Assembly (NCBI RefSeq): GCF_024734075.1
Contig: NZ_CP102850.1
Span: 5,084,001-5,148,000, forward strand
Origin: Gordonia mangrovi
Lineage (GTDB): Bacteria; Actinomycetota; Actinomycetes; Mycobacteriales; Mycobacteriaceae
Length of the DNA stretch: 64,000 nt
Direction: 5' to 3'
Below are positions 17,817 through 26,074 of the stretch, one piece after another. A model generated the notes under the pieces. The model saw nothing but the letters and a program-made list of their open reading frames with translations, did no database searches and was not told the origin of the DNA. The number at the start of each line of letters is the position of its first letter. Positions within the stretch are counted from its first letter, which is position 1. A program made the translations under genes and the position numbers.

Positions 17817-17979
17817 GCCCGACCTAACTCTTGTCGGTCACCGCCACGTCGCCGGACAACGCCACGGTCTCGAGCGACACCGCGCGTGGCATTGCATCCG
17901 CACGTTACGGCAGAGAGACCGGAAACGCTCGGTTCCGGCAAAACAGACCAGGATGTCCGGTTGGCACGACCGCGACTCG

Positions 17980-18009
17980 TTGACAACGCCGACGCGGCGA
18001 CGGTACGAA
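17980..18009 (+). promoter_or_regulatory. promoter of the MBL hydrolase (TTGACA-N18-TACGAA)
   Basis: TTGACA at 17980-17985 and TACGAA at 18004-18009 are 18 bp apart, and the ATG at 18016 follows after 6 nt. The placement implies a leaderless transcript and supports ATG 18016 over any upstream start in the same frame. Confidence 0.55.
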
Positions 18010-18015
18010 GCGGAG

Positions 18016-18909
18016 ATGTACAACAACCCGTCCTTCGGTGCCACCGAGTATGGCGAGGTCACCGTGCTGACCTCCGCGCATGGCGGTGCGTATCCCTACG
18101 GCAACTCGGTGGTCGTGATGGGCTCGGAAGCGACGCTGGTGGTCGATCCGTCACTGGAGGTCGACCGCGACCCAGTGGGGGCCGATGCGGTGATGATCAG
18201 CCATGCACACGAGGATCACCTCGCCGGCCTCCGGCACTTCAGTGCGACCACGTACTGCCACCACGCCGACGTGCAGGCAGTACGGTCGCTGGAGGTATTG
18301 CTCGAGGGATATGGGCTGACCACCGCGGAGACGACCGCGGTCGGTGAGCAGATTGATGACCAGTTTCACCTGCCGCCGGGGTTCCCGGACGCCGTCGGGG
18401 TCGATGCCGCACACGAGTTCGACCTCGGCGGTGTGCGAGCGAGCGTGATCCATCTTCCCGGCCACACCGCCGGCCATTGCGGTGTGCTGGTGGAGCCCAC
18501 GGGCTTTCTCTACGTCGCCGATATCGACCTGACGTCGTTCGGGCCAATGTACGGCGATGTCGGCAGCAGCGTCGAAGACTATCTCCGCTCCATCGAGACC
18601 GTCCGATCGATCGACGCACGATGGTATGGCACCTTTCATCAGAAGGGGGTCATCGACGGTGCGGCCGAGTTCCGTCGTCGGCTCGACGACTACGTGCAGG
18701 TCATCGGTCGGCGCGAGGACCGGTTGCTGGCATTTCTGGAGGTCCCGCGCACCCTCGACGACATCGTGCGCCACCGGCTGGTATATCGCCCGCACGTCGA
18801 GTTGCCGTTCGTCGACGCCGTCGAGCGCCGCACCGCGCAACTCCACCTCGACCGATTGATCGGTCAGGACGCAGTCGAGAGCCACGACGGCAGGTACGCC
18901 GCGACCTGA
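18016..18909 (+). CDS. MBL-fold metallo-hydrolase
   Basis: A 297-residue metallo-beta-lactamase-fold protein. The zinc motif ISHAHEDHLAG (HxHxDH) lies near residue 60; further ligands are in HLPGHTAGHCGV and VADIDLTSFG, and a final His in YGTFHQKGVI. A helical C-terminal extension (about 215-297) is typical of the glyoxalase II/beta-lactamase-like group. The substrate is unknown. It is divergent from the DUF5987-GMC operon. The open frame upstream to 17776 was rejected because no family similarity occurs there and a good promoter abuts ATG 18016. Confidence 0.85.
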   Translation: MYNNPSFGATEYGEVTVLTSAHGGAYPYGNSVVVMGSEATLVVDPSLEVDRDPVGADAVMISHAHEDHLAGLRHFSATTYCHHADVQAVRSLEVLLEGYGLTTAETTAVGEQIDDQFHLPPGFPDAVGVDAAHEFDLGGVRASVIHLPGHTAGHCGVLVEPTGFLYVADIDLTSFGPMYGDVGSSVEDYLRSIETVRSIDARWYGTFHQKGVIDGAAEFRRRLDDYVQVIGRREDRLLAFLEVPRTLDDIVRHRLVYRPHVELPFVDAVERRTAQLHLDRLIGQDAVESHDGRYAAT

Positions 18910-18982
18910 CCGGCCGCGTCACGCTCGCACCGGTCTGCGAAATCTCCGGTGGCGCAGGTCCGCGCCATGGGAGCATCGGCCC

Positions 18983-19207
18983 ATGAGTGATCACACATAT
19001 CGAGTCATCGAGGTAGTCGGGTCCTCGTCGGACGGCACGGATGCAGCCATCGCCAACGCGATCACGCGCGTCACCCAGACCACCCGAAATGTCGAGTGGT
19101 TCGAGGTGGTGAGTACGCGCGGCCACATCGTCGACGGCGCCATCGCGCACACGCAGGTGACGCTGAAGGTCGGCTTCCGGATCGAACCCGACGACGCCCT
19201 CGGCTGA
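18983..19207 (+). CDS. dodecin
   Basis: A 74-residue dodecin. The pattern YRVIEVVGSSSDGTDAAIANAI, the conserved Trp in TRNVEWFEVVSTRG (which stacks on flavin) and the final beta strand HTQVTLKVGFRIE are all present. Dodecins assemble into hollow dodecamers that store and protect riboflavin, FMN or CoA-related ligands in the cytoplasm. The gene stands alone 65 bp before furA. Confidence 0.93.
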   Translation: MSDHTYRVIEVVGSSSDGTDAAIANAITRVTQTTRNVEWFEVVSTRGHIVDGAIAHTQVTLKVGFRIEPDDALG

Positions 19208-19230
19208 GTCTCGATTCGAGACACCACCCC

Positions 19231-19272
19231 GATAAAACTTGACTCAGTCCAGAAAACCGGCATGATGGTCTC
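19231..19272 (+). promoter_or_regulatory. furA promoter and likely FurA operator
   Basis: An AT-rich island, unusual here, contains TTGACT (19239-19244) followed by CAGTCCAGAAAACCGG and an ATGATG at the -10 distance; the GTG start at 19273 falls at the expected +1. The layout and the sequence TTGACTCAGTCCAGAAAA match, from memory, the mycobacterial furA promoter, where FurA represses its own leaderless transcript by binding the same AT-rich block. Confidence 0.7.
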
Positions 19273-19716
19273 GTGCCATCACAGCCAGATCACGTAACGC
19301 GGTTGCGTGAAGCCGATTTGCGGGTGACCCGCCCGCGACTCGCCGTTCTCGATGCGGTGTGCGCACATCCCCATGCCGACACCGACACAATCGTCGGGGC
19401 AGTCCGCACCGAGTTGCCGGATGTCTCACGTCAAGCGGTCTACGACGTGCTGCGCGCGTTGACGACCGCAGGCCTGATCCGGCGAATCCAGCCGTCCGGC
19501 CATGTGGCTCGTTACGAGTCGCGGGTCGGCGACAATCATCATCACGTCATCTGCCGATCATGCGGCATCATCGGCGACGTTGATTGCGCCGTCGGGGAGG
19601 CACCGTGCCTCACTCCGTCGGACCACCACGGCTTCGTCCTCGACGAGGCCGAGGTCATCTACTGGGGACTCTGCGCCGAGTGCGCAGCCGCTCCCGTTTC
19701 GGGGTCACAACCGTGA
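19273..19716 (+). CDS. furA: Fur-family repressor FurA
   Basis: A 147-residue Fur protein. The winged helix spans about residues 10-85 (ISRQAVYDVLRAL-like recognition helix reads VSRQAVYDVLRALTTAGL). The metal-binding C-terminal half contains DNHHHVICRSCGIIGDVDC, with the His cluster and the first CxxC pair, and WGLCAEC near the end. It senses redox state and iron and represses the downstream catalase-peroxidase gene, 36 bp away, with which it is cotranscribed. The start GTG 19273 has no ribosome site, in line with leaderless translation. Confidence 0.93.
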   Translation: MPSQPDHVTRLREADLRVTRPRLAVLDAVCAHPHADTDTIVGAVRTELPDVSRQAVYDVLRALTTAGLIRRIQPSGHVARYESRVGDNHHHVICRSCGIIGDVDCAVGEAPCLTPSDHHGFVLDEAEVIYWGLCAECAAAPVSGSQP

Positions 19717-19752
19717 TCACAGCCCGAATCGCTCTCTCCTGAAAGGTTTGTC

Positions 19753-21984
19753 GTGTCTGAGGAAAACCCCGCTCACGCCACCGAGCATCCGCCGATCGCG
19801 GAAGCCAATACCGAGGCCGCCGACAAGGGCGGCTGCCCGATGCGCATCAAGCCGCCGGTCGAGGGCGGCGGCAACCGCGACTGGTGGCCCAACCAGCTCA
19901 ACCTGAAGCTGCTGGCGCACAACCCCGACGTCGTCAACCCGCTCGACACCGACTATGACTACGATGCCGCGCTGCAGACCCTCGACGTGGATGCCCTCAA
20001 GGCCGACCTCGTGGATGTGATGAAGACCTCGCAGTCGTGGTGGCCGGCCGACTTCGGGAACTACGGCCCACTTTTCATCCGCATGTCGTGGCATGCTGCC
20101 GGCACCTATCGAGTCGAGGACGGACGCGGTGGTGCGGGATCGGGTATGCAGCGCTTCGCGCCGCTCAACAGCTGGCCCGACAACGCCAGCCTCGACAAGG
20201 CCCGCCGCCTGCTGTGGCCGGTCAAGAAGAAGTACGGCAAGGCCATCTCGTGGGCCGACCTGCTGGTGCTGGCCGGCAACGTCGCACTGGAGTCCATGGG
20301 CTTCAAGACCGCCGGTTTCGCCTTCGGCCGCGCCGACGAGTGGGAACCCGAAGAGGTGTACTGGGGCCCGGAGGCCGAGTGGCTCGGCGACAGCCGCTAC
20401 AGCGGCCAGCGCGACCTGGAGAATCCGCTCGCCGCTGTGCAGATGGGTCTGATCTATGTCAATCCGGAAGGGCCCAACGGTAATCCGGATCCCCTTGCCG
20501 CTGCTGTCGACATCCGCGAGACCTTCGCCCGGATGGCCATGAACGATGTCGAGACCGCCGCGCTGATCGTCGGCGGACACACCTTCGGCAAGACCCACGG
20601 CAACGGCGACGCCGAACTCGTCGGCCCCGAGCCGGAGGCCGCTCCCATCGAGCAGATGGGTCTGGGCTGGGTGAACCCGCAGGGCACCGGCGTGGGCGCC
20701 GATGCGATCACCAGCGGTCTGGAGGTCACCTGGACCAACACCCCGACCGCCTGGGACAACAGCTTCCTGGAGATCCTCTACGGCTACGAGTGGGAGCTCT
20801 TCAAGAGCCCGGCCGGCGCCAACCAGTGGCGCCCGAAGGACTCGGCCGGCGACGGCACCGTCCCGAATGCGTTCGGCGACGGCAAGACCCACCCGTCGAT
20901 GCTGACCACCGACCTGTCCATGCGGATGGATCCCGGCTTCGAGAAGATCACCCGCCGGTGGCTCGAGCATCCCGAGGAACTCGCCGACGAGTTCGCCAAG
21001 GCCTGGTTCAAGCTGCTGCACCGCGACATGGGTCCGGCCGTCCGCTATCGCGGCCCGCTGGTTCCGTCGGAGACCTACCTCTGGCAGGACAATGTGCCCG
21101 CCCAGGAGGGACCGACCCTGTCGGACGCCGACATCGACTCCCTCAAGGCGCAGCTGCTCGACTCGGGTCTGACGGTCGCACAGCTCGTGTCGACCGCGTG
21201 GAAGGCGGCATCGTCGTTCCGTGGCAGCGATTTCCGCGGCGGCGCCAACGGTGGTCGCATCCGCCTGCAGCCGCAGGTGGCCTGGGAGGCCAACGAGCCC
21301 GAGGAACTCGCCCAGGTGATCGGCACCCTCGAGCGACTCCAGGAGAGCTTCAACGCCGAGGCCGGCGCCAAGGTCTCGTTCGCGGATCTGGTGGTGCTCG
21401 GTGGTGTGGCCGCGGTGGAGAAGGCCGCCAAGGACGCCGGCGTGGACATCACGGTGCCGTTCACCCCGGGCCGCACCGATGCGACCCAGGAGATGACCGA
21501 CGAGGAGTCCTTCTCCTACCTGGAGCCCAAGGCCGACGGTTTCCGCAACTATGAGGGCAAGGCCAGTGAGATGCCCGCGGAGTACCGCCTGCTGGATCGC
21601 GCGAACCTGCTGACGCTGTCGGCGCCGGAGATGACCGTGCTCGTCGGTGGTCTGCGTGTGCTCGGCGCGACCTACAAGGGATCGTCGCTCGGTGTCCTCA
21701 CCGAGACGCCCGGCCGCCTGACGAATGACTTCTTCGTCAACGTGCTCGACATGAGCACCGACTGGTCGGCATCGCCGGCCGACGACGGGACCTACATCGG
21801 CAAGAACCGCGAGAGCGGCGCGACCACGTGGACCGGCACCCGTGCCGACCTCGTCTTCGGTGCCAACTCGCAGCTGCGGGCCCTGGCCGAGGTCTACGCC
21901 GAGGACGACGCCACCGAGAAGTTCGTCAAGGATTTCGTCGCCGCGTGGGACAAGGTGATGAACCTCGATCGGTTCGACGCCTGA
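19753..21984 (+). CDS. katG: catalase-peroxidase KatG
   Basis: A 743-residue bifunctional heme enzyme destroying hydrogen peroxide. All landmark residues are present: distal RMSWHAAGTYR, the cross-linked Trp (in that motif), Tyr (MGLIYVNPEGPNG) and Met (ETFARMAMND), and the proximal His in GGHTFGKTHG. The serine equivalent to mycobacterial Ser315 is intact in TSGLEVTWTNTP. The C-terminal half is the usual degenerate second peroxidase domain. GTG 19753 follows GAAAGG at 19741-19746. The gene is controlled with furA and ends at a strong hairpin. Confidence 0.97.
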   Translation: MSEENPAHATEHPPIAEANTEAADKGGCPMRIKPPVEGGGNRDWWPNQLNLKLLAHNPDVVNPLDTDYDYDAALQTLDVDALKADLVDVMKTSQSWWPADFGNYGPLFIRMSWHAAGTYRVEDGRGGAGSGMQRFAPLNSWPDNASLDKARRLLWPVKKKYGKAISWADLLVLAGNVALESMGFKTAGFAFGRADEWEPEEVYWGPEAEWLGDSRYSGQRDLENPLAAVQMGLIYVNPEGPNGNPDPLAAAVDIRETFARMAMNDVETAALIVGGHTFGKTHGNGDAELVGPEPEAAPIEQMGLGWVNPQGTGVGADAITSGLEVTWTNTPTAWDNSFLEILYGYEWELFKSPAGANQWRPKDSAGDGTVPNAFGDGKTHPSMLTTDLSMRMDPGFEKITRRWLEHPEELADEFAKAWFKLLHRDMGPAVRYRGPLVPSETYLWQDNVPAQEGPTLSDADIDSLKAQLLDSGLTVAQLVSTAWKAASSFRGSDFRGGANGGRIRLQPQVAWEANEPEELAQVIGTLERLQESFNAEAGAKVSFADLVVLGGVAAVEKAAKDAGVDITVPFTPGRTDATQEMTDEESFSYLEPKADGFRNYEGKASEMPAEYRLLDRANLLTLSAPEMTVLVGGLRVLGATYKGSSLGVLTETPGRLTNDFFVNVLDMSTDWSASPADDGTYIGKNRESGATTWTGTRADLVFGANSQLRALAEVYAEDDATEKFVKDFVAAWDKVMNLDRFDA

Positions 21985-22003
21985 GTCGCACCTGAGCAGT
22001 GAC

Positions 22004-22038
22004 GATGCTGCCCTCCGGCCTCGCCGGAGGGCAGCATC
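22004..22038. terminator. strong bidirectional hairpin between katG and bluB
   Basis: GATGCTGCCCTCCGGC (22004-22019) pairs perfectly with GCCGGAGGGCAGCATC (22023-22038) around a 3-nt loop. It lies 19 bp after the katG stop and 4 bp before the end of the convergent bluB, so it should end transcription from both sides. There is only a weak T-run (TGTCT). Confidence 0.9.
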
Positions 22039-22042
22039 TGTC

Positions 22043-22660
22043 TCACCGGAAACCCTCTCGATGTACCGCGTCGGCAAGCGGGCGCCGGGTCCGCCAACCG
22101 AACCGTTCGAGGTCGGGAACCGTCTGCAGCCCCGTGACGGGGCCCAGGCACAGCCAAGCGACCACATCCATCGACTCCGGCACACCGATCAGATCCCGAA
22201 GGAAATCTTCTCGGTAGAACGAGACCCACCCGACTCCGAGTCCTTCGGCCGTGGCCGCCAACCAGAGATTCTGGATCGCCAGCCCCACCGACAGGCGCCC
22301 GGTGGCGTCGATGGTGTGCCGACCGAGCACGTGTGCGCCCCCGCGTGCCGACTGATAGGTCACCACCACCCCGGTCCCTGCCTGTTCGATCCCCTCGACG
22401 ACGATCGGCCCGAAGGTGGCGGCCCGATCGCCGGGCAGCGACCGCGCGAAATCCGCCCGACATCCGGCGACGTGCTCGGCGAACCGCGACAGCACGGTAC
22501 GGTCCTGGATCACCACGAAATCCCACGGCTGGGTGTTGCCGACACTCGGCGCGGCGTGCGCGGCCTCCAGCACCCGCCACAGCCGGTTCTCGTCGATCAA
22601 CGCACCGCTGAACTCGCTGCGTACATCGCGTCGCCGTGCGATCGCCTCGTAGACGTCCAT
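22043..22660 (-). CDS. bluB: 5,6-dimethylbenzimidazole synthase
   Basis: A 205-residue nitroreductase-fold protein of the BluB type, which cannibalises reduced FMN to form the lower ligand of vitamin B12. Visible signatures are YEAIARRRDVRSEFSG, AAHAAPSVGNTQPWDF, TYQSARGGAHVLGRHTI, AIQNLWLAATAEGLGVGWVS and FYREDFLRDLIGVP, all characteristic of BluB rather than ordinary nitroreductases. ATG 22660 is preceded by GAGGGGAG. No other cobalamin gene or B12 riboswitch is nearby. It is divergent from the methyltransferase gene. Confidence 0.88.
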   Translation of the reverse strand: MDVYEAIARRRDVRSEFSGALIDENRLWRVLEAAHAAPSVGNTQPWDFVVIQDRTVLSRFAEHVAGCRADFARSLPGDRAATFGPIVVEGIEQAGTGVVVTYQSARGGAHVLGRHTIDATGRLSVGLAIQNLWLAATAEGLGVGWVSFYREDFLRDLIGVPESMDVVAWLCLGPVTGLQTVPDLERFGWRTRRPLADAVHREGFR

Positions 22661-22752
22661 CCACTCCCCTCTCGTGCCATGCCCGAACCAACCAACCACG
22701 CGCCAGCGGCTGCACACCTGTCGACACGCAGGGCCTGTGCCACCATGGGCTG

Positions 22753-23340
22753 GTGGCCACACGATGGGATGACACCAACGCCCCCAAGGGCGACGAGTAC
22801 GACGAACGCTGGCAACACCTGGTGGCCGCCGGTCAGAACATCCACGGTGAGGCCGATCTCGTCGAGGCGCTCTTACATGATCACGGCGGTCAACGTGTAC
22901 TCGACGCGGGCTGCGGGACCGGCCGGGTGGCGATCGAGCTGCGTCGGCGCGGCCTCGCGGTGGTGGGTGTGGACGCCGACGACACCATGCTCGCGACCGC
23001 ACGCCGAAACGGCCCGGAGGTCGTCTGGATACTTGCGGATCTCACCTCGCTGGGAACCCACGTGGACAGCGAGTTCGATGTGGCGCTGCTCGCCGGCAAC
23101 GTGATGATCTTCGTCGACCCGGGCACCGAGGACGCCGTGCTGGCCCAGCTCGCGGATCGACTCCCATCCGGTGGTCTGCTCGTCGCGGGCTTCAGTCTGC
23201 GCGACGACCGTCTGACCCTGGCGGACTACGACCGGCTCGCCGCGCGCAATGGTTTCGAACTCGAGGCGCGCTGGTCCACCTGGGAGCGAGACCCGTTCCA
23301 CGAGGAGGACTACGCCGTCTCGGTGCATCGGCGGGGCTGA
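22753..23340 (+). CDS. SAM-dependent methyltransferase
   Basis: A 195-residue class I methyltransferase. Motif I is VLDAGCGTGRVAIEL (about residues 51-65), followed by VVGVDADDTMLATAR for ribose binding and a motif II strand FDVALLAGNVMIFV. It ends with a short WERDPFHEEDYAVSVHRR strand pair. The substrate is unknown; it is most like small-molecule or tRNA-type standalone methyltransferases. The start GTG 22753 gives the usual N-terminus; the open frame back to 22636 overlaps bluB's promoter and is unlikely coding. Confidence 0.8.
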   Translation: MATRWDDTNAPKGDEYDERWQHLVAAGQNIHGEADLVEALLHDHGGQRVLDAGCGTGRVAIELRRRGLAVVGVDADDTMLATARRNGPEVVWILADLTSLGTHVDSEFDVALLAGNVMIFVDPGTEDAVLAQLADRLPSGGLLVAGFSLRDDRLTLADYDRLAARNGFELEARWSTWERDPFHEEDYAVSVHRRG

Positions 23341-23406
23341 CGGTTCGGTCAGCGATCGTGGGGAATCCGTTACCTTTCTCGTCCAGCAACCGTTCCCGGC
23401 AATCGC

Positions 23407-23455
23407 TATGCTGGCGCTTTCCACCCGGCGCCGAGTACTCGGCTCCGAACGGAGC
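23407..23455 (+). promoter_or_regulatory. candidate promoter and operator of the URC operon
   Basis: TATGCT at 23407-23412 is a plausible -10. Just downstream lie a perfect 14-bp palindrome GCCGAGTACTCGGC (23430-23443) and an adjoining short stem GCTCCG-AA-CGGAGC (23442-23455). Their position around +10 to +35 suits a repressor site or leader hairpin controlling the three genes that follow. No clear -35 is seen. Confidence 0.4.
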
Positions 23456-23507
23456 GGCCAGACGATTCGGCATCCGCCGGATCAGCCGCTGACGGACAGG
23501 AGCGACG

Positions 23508-24785
23508 ATGACCGCAGATCTGAGTCCGGACGCCGTCGGGCCGTCGGCCGCCGGCGGCCATATCCGGTTGACCTCACACAGCGGTGGACTCGATGCGCTC
23601 CCCATCCGTTGGGGAGCTGCCACCGCCGCGCAGCGCGGGCCGGTGGTCGGCACCACGTCGCGCCGGTCGCACCGCAATGTGATCGGCACGCACAGCGGCT
23701 CGTACAGTGTGTACCGCGCGCTTGCCGTCGCGGCCGGCGCGTTGTCCCGTGCGCATCGCGCCGACCTCACCGACACCGCGCCCACCGACGTCGTCGGACC
23801 CCATCCACAATGGTCTGATCCGGAACGCATCGTCAGCCTCGACCCGTGGGGCGCGGTCACCGCCGACGTGTTCGCTGAACATCTCGCCGCCGGACACGAC
23901 ATCCGGCCCACCATCGCGATCACCAAGGCGCACGTCATCCTGCCCGAGATCGCCGACGCCATCGCCAAAGGTCGGCTGCAACCGGATGGTCGGTACTTGC
24001 TCGACACCGGTGCCGCCCTGGTGACGAAGGCCGCCGTCGAACCCGTCTGGCATCTACCCGGGGTTGCACGCCGTTTCGGCTGTAGCGAAGCAGATCTCCG
24101 TCGTGTCCTGTTCGAGGAGACCGGCGGCATGTACCCGGAACTGGTCACCCGCTCCGACCTCGACGTCTTCCTACCGCCCATCGGCGGACAGACCGTCTAC
24201 ATCTTCGGCCGACCGGCAGATCTGGCCGATCCCGACGTGGAACTGACCGCACGAGTCCACGACGAATGCAACGGTTCGGATGTGTTCGGTTCCGACATCT
24301 GCACCTGCCGTCCCTACCTGACCCACGCGATCGAGGAGTGCATCCTCGGCGCGCAGCGCGGCGGGGTGGGACTGGTTGCCTACTCCCGCAAGGAGGGACG
24401 CGCACTGGGCGAGGTGACCAAATTCCTCGTCTACAACGCCCGCAAACGACAGGTCGGCGGAGACACCGCTGAACAATACTTCGCCCGAACGGAATGCGTT
24501 GCCGGAGTACAGGACATGCGCTTCCAGGAACTGATGCCCGATGTGCTGCATTGGCTCGGAATCCGCAAGATCCACCGGCTGGTGTCGATGAGCAACATGA
24601 AGTATGACGCGATCACCGGCTCCGGGATCGAGGTCGGGGAGCGGGTCAACATCCCCGACGCACTCGTCCCGGCCGACGCGCAGGTGGAGATCGACGCCAA
24701 GATGGCGGCCGGCTACTTCACGCCGGGTCAGGTTCCGGACGCGACCGAACTCGGTAAGGCCAAAGGGCGAGGGCTCGACACATGA
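23508..24785 (+). CDS. GTP cyclohydrolase II-like uracil-degradation protein URC1
   Basis: A 425-residue relative of GTP cyclohydrolase II. The zinc cysteines are kept in ECNGSDVFGSDICTC (C-x10-C-x-C), and the catalytic YSRKEGRALGEVTKFLVYN corresponds to RQEGRGIGL in RibA. An extra N-terminal domain of about 200 residues, absent from RibA, marks it as the URC1 type first described in the yeast Lachancea kluyveri URC pathway. There it opens the pyrimidine ring of a uridine nucleotide. It is the first gene of an operon with urc4 and upp, which confirms the assignment over riboflavin synthesis. ATG 23508 follows GACAGGAGCG; the stop overlaps the next start by 4 bp (ATGA). Confidence 0.87.
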   Translation: MTADLSPDAVGPSAAGGHIRLTSHSGGLDALPIRWGAATAAQRGPVVGTTSRRSHRNVIGTHSGSYSVYRALAVAAGALSRAHRADLTDTAPTDVVGPHPQWSDPERIVSLDPWGAVTADVFAEHLAAGHDIRPTIAITKAHVILPEIADAIAKGRLQPDGRYLLDTGAALVTKAAVEPVWHLPGVARRFGCSEADLRRVLFEETGGMYPELVTRSDLDVFLPPIGGQTVYIFGRPADLADPDVELTARVHDECNGSDVFGSDICTCRPYLTHAIEECILGAQRGGVGLVAYSRKEGRALGEVTKFLVYNARKRQVGGDTAEQYFARTECVAGVQDMRFQELMPDVLHWLGIRKIHRLVSMSNMKYDAITGSGIEVGERVNIPDALVPADAQVEIDAKMAAGYFTPGQVPDATELGKAKGRGLDT

Positions 24786-26059
24786 GTGTCGAGATCTCCG
24801 GCCGGGACAGGGTGCCACGGACCGACCCCGGATCGGGGCGGCCGCCGGCTCCGGGGTCCCCCCACGTCCTTCGCTCCACCGCCGCGATCCGCGAGCGTGC
24901 CGGGCAGCTGACCGATCGTGCGCGAGCCGGTGATTCTCCGTGGTTCGTGATCGATGACGCGGCGCTCCCGGCGGCGGCCGCCGAGGTCGCCGGCGTCACA
25001 CGCCGCCGCTACCCCGACCTCGACATCCCGTTCCACAGCCGGTGGCGACATTTCGAGGCCGGCGGCGTGGACCGGACGTCGATGCTGCGAAGCCGACTCG
25101 GCGACGATCCGGCCGAGCAGGCACGAACCCTCATCGATCTCGCCGTCGTCAGCGTGCTGCTCGACGCCGGCGCCGGCCCGGACTGGTCCTACCTCGAGGC
25201 CGATTCCGGCCTGCAGATCGGTCGGTCCGAAGGCCTCGCGGTGGCCGGATGGCATGCCTTCACCGCTGGTCTGTTCTCCGGCGATCCGGGCCACCGGCTG
25301 CGGGTCGACGCGATCGGCCTGGCCGAACTGACGGTCGACGCGCTGTCGGCCGCGTTTCAGGTCAACCGACGCAATCCGCTGGTCGGGCTCGACGGTCGCG
25401 TCGAATTGCTTCGCCGTCTCGGTACCGCATTGACCGCACATCCCGACGTCTTCGGCGAGCAGCCACGTCCGGGTCATCTCTACGATGCGGTGCTGGGCGC
25501 GTCGACGGCCGACGTCGACGCGCACACCATCCTCTCGCTGCTGCTGTCTTGCACCTCCGGTATCTGGTTGTCCGACAACGTTCTCGACGGGATCCCGGTC
25601 GGTGACTGTTGGCGACACGACGCGGTGCGGGGCGAGGGGCCCTCGGACGGGTGGATGCCGTTCCACAAGCTGAGTCAGTGGTTGACCTATTCGCTACTCG
25701 AGCCCTTCGCGTGGGCGGGGCATCGCGTCGGCGGCCTGGCCGACCTGACTGCGTTGCCCGAATACCGCAACGGTGGACTGTTGCTCGACACCGGGGTCCT
25801 CCGTCTGCGCGATCCCGCACAGGCGCATCATCGCCACCTCGTCGGCGACGAACTCGTCGTCGAGTGGCGGGCGCTGACGATCACCCTGATCGACGAGCTC
25901 GCGTCCCTGGTACGCACCGAACTGAACGTCGACGAGACGCGAATGCCGCTGGCGTGTGTCCTCGAAGGCGGCACCTGGGCCGCCGGCCGAGAGCTCGCCG
26001 GCAAGCTCCGCTCCGGCCTTCCACCCCTCGACATCGCCAGTGACGGAACAGTTTTCTGA
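24782..26059 (+). CDS. URC4/Urg3 family protein (DUF1688), uracil catabolism
   Basis: A 425-residue DUF1688 protein. Recognisable stretches are IPFHSRWRHFEAGGVDR, DLAVVSVLLDAGAGPDWSY, GRSEGLAVAGWHAF, FHKLSQWLTYSLLEPF and LTALPEYRNGGLLLDTGVL. In yeast, URC4 is needed for uracil use as nitrogen source at a step after URC1; its exact reaction is not firmly established. Location between urc1 and upp supports the same role here. About 25 extra N-terminal residues are Gly/Pro/Arg-rich; a later start is possible, but the ATGA overlap with urc1 favours 24782. Confidence 0.87.
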   Translation: MSVEISGRDRVPRTDPGSGRPPAPGSPHVLRSTAAIRERAGQLTDRARAGDSPWFVIDDAALPAAAAEVAGVTRRRYPDLDIPFHSRWRHFEAGGVDRTSMLRSRLGDDPAEQARTLIDLAVVSVLLDAGAGPDWSYLEADSGLQIGRSEGLAVAGWHAFTAGLFSGDPGHRLRVDAIGLAELTVDALSAAFQVNRRNPLVGLDGRVELLRRLGTALTAHPDVFGEQPRPGHLYDAVLGASTADVDAHTILSLLLSCTSGIWLSDNVLDGIPVGDCWRHDAVRGEGPSDGWMPFHKLSQWLTYSLLEPFAWAGHRVGGLADLTALPEYRNGGLLLDTGVLRLRDPAQAHHRHLVGDELVVEWRALTITLIDELASLVRTELNVDETRMPLACVLEGGTWAAGRELAGKLRSGLPPLDIASDGTVF

Positions 26060-26074
26060 CCCGAAGGACATGAC

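Noticed and set aside
19717..22185. 822-codon open frame on the minus strand
   Set aside because: It is exactly antisense to katG, a product of high third-position GC; its product is a low-complexity Gly/Arg/Leu sequence without motifs.
22661..22752. Cobalamin riboswitch before bluB
   Set aside because: The 92-bp divergent region is too short and shows no B12-box-like sequence.
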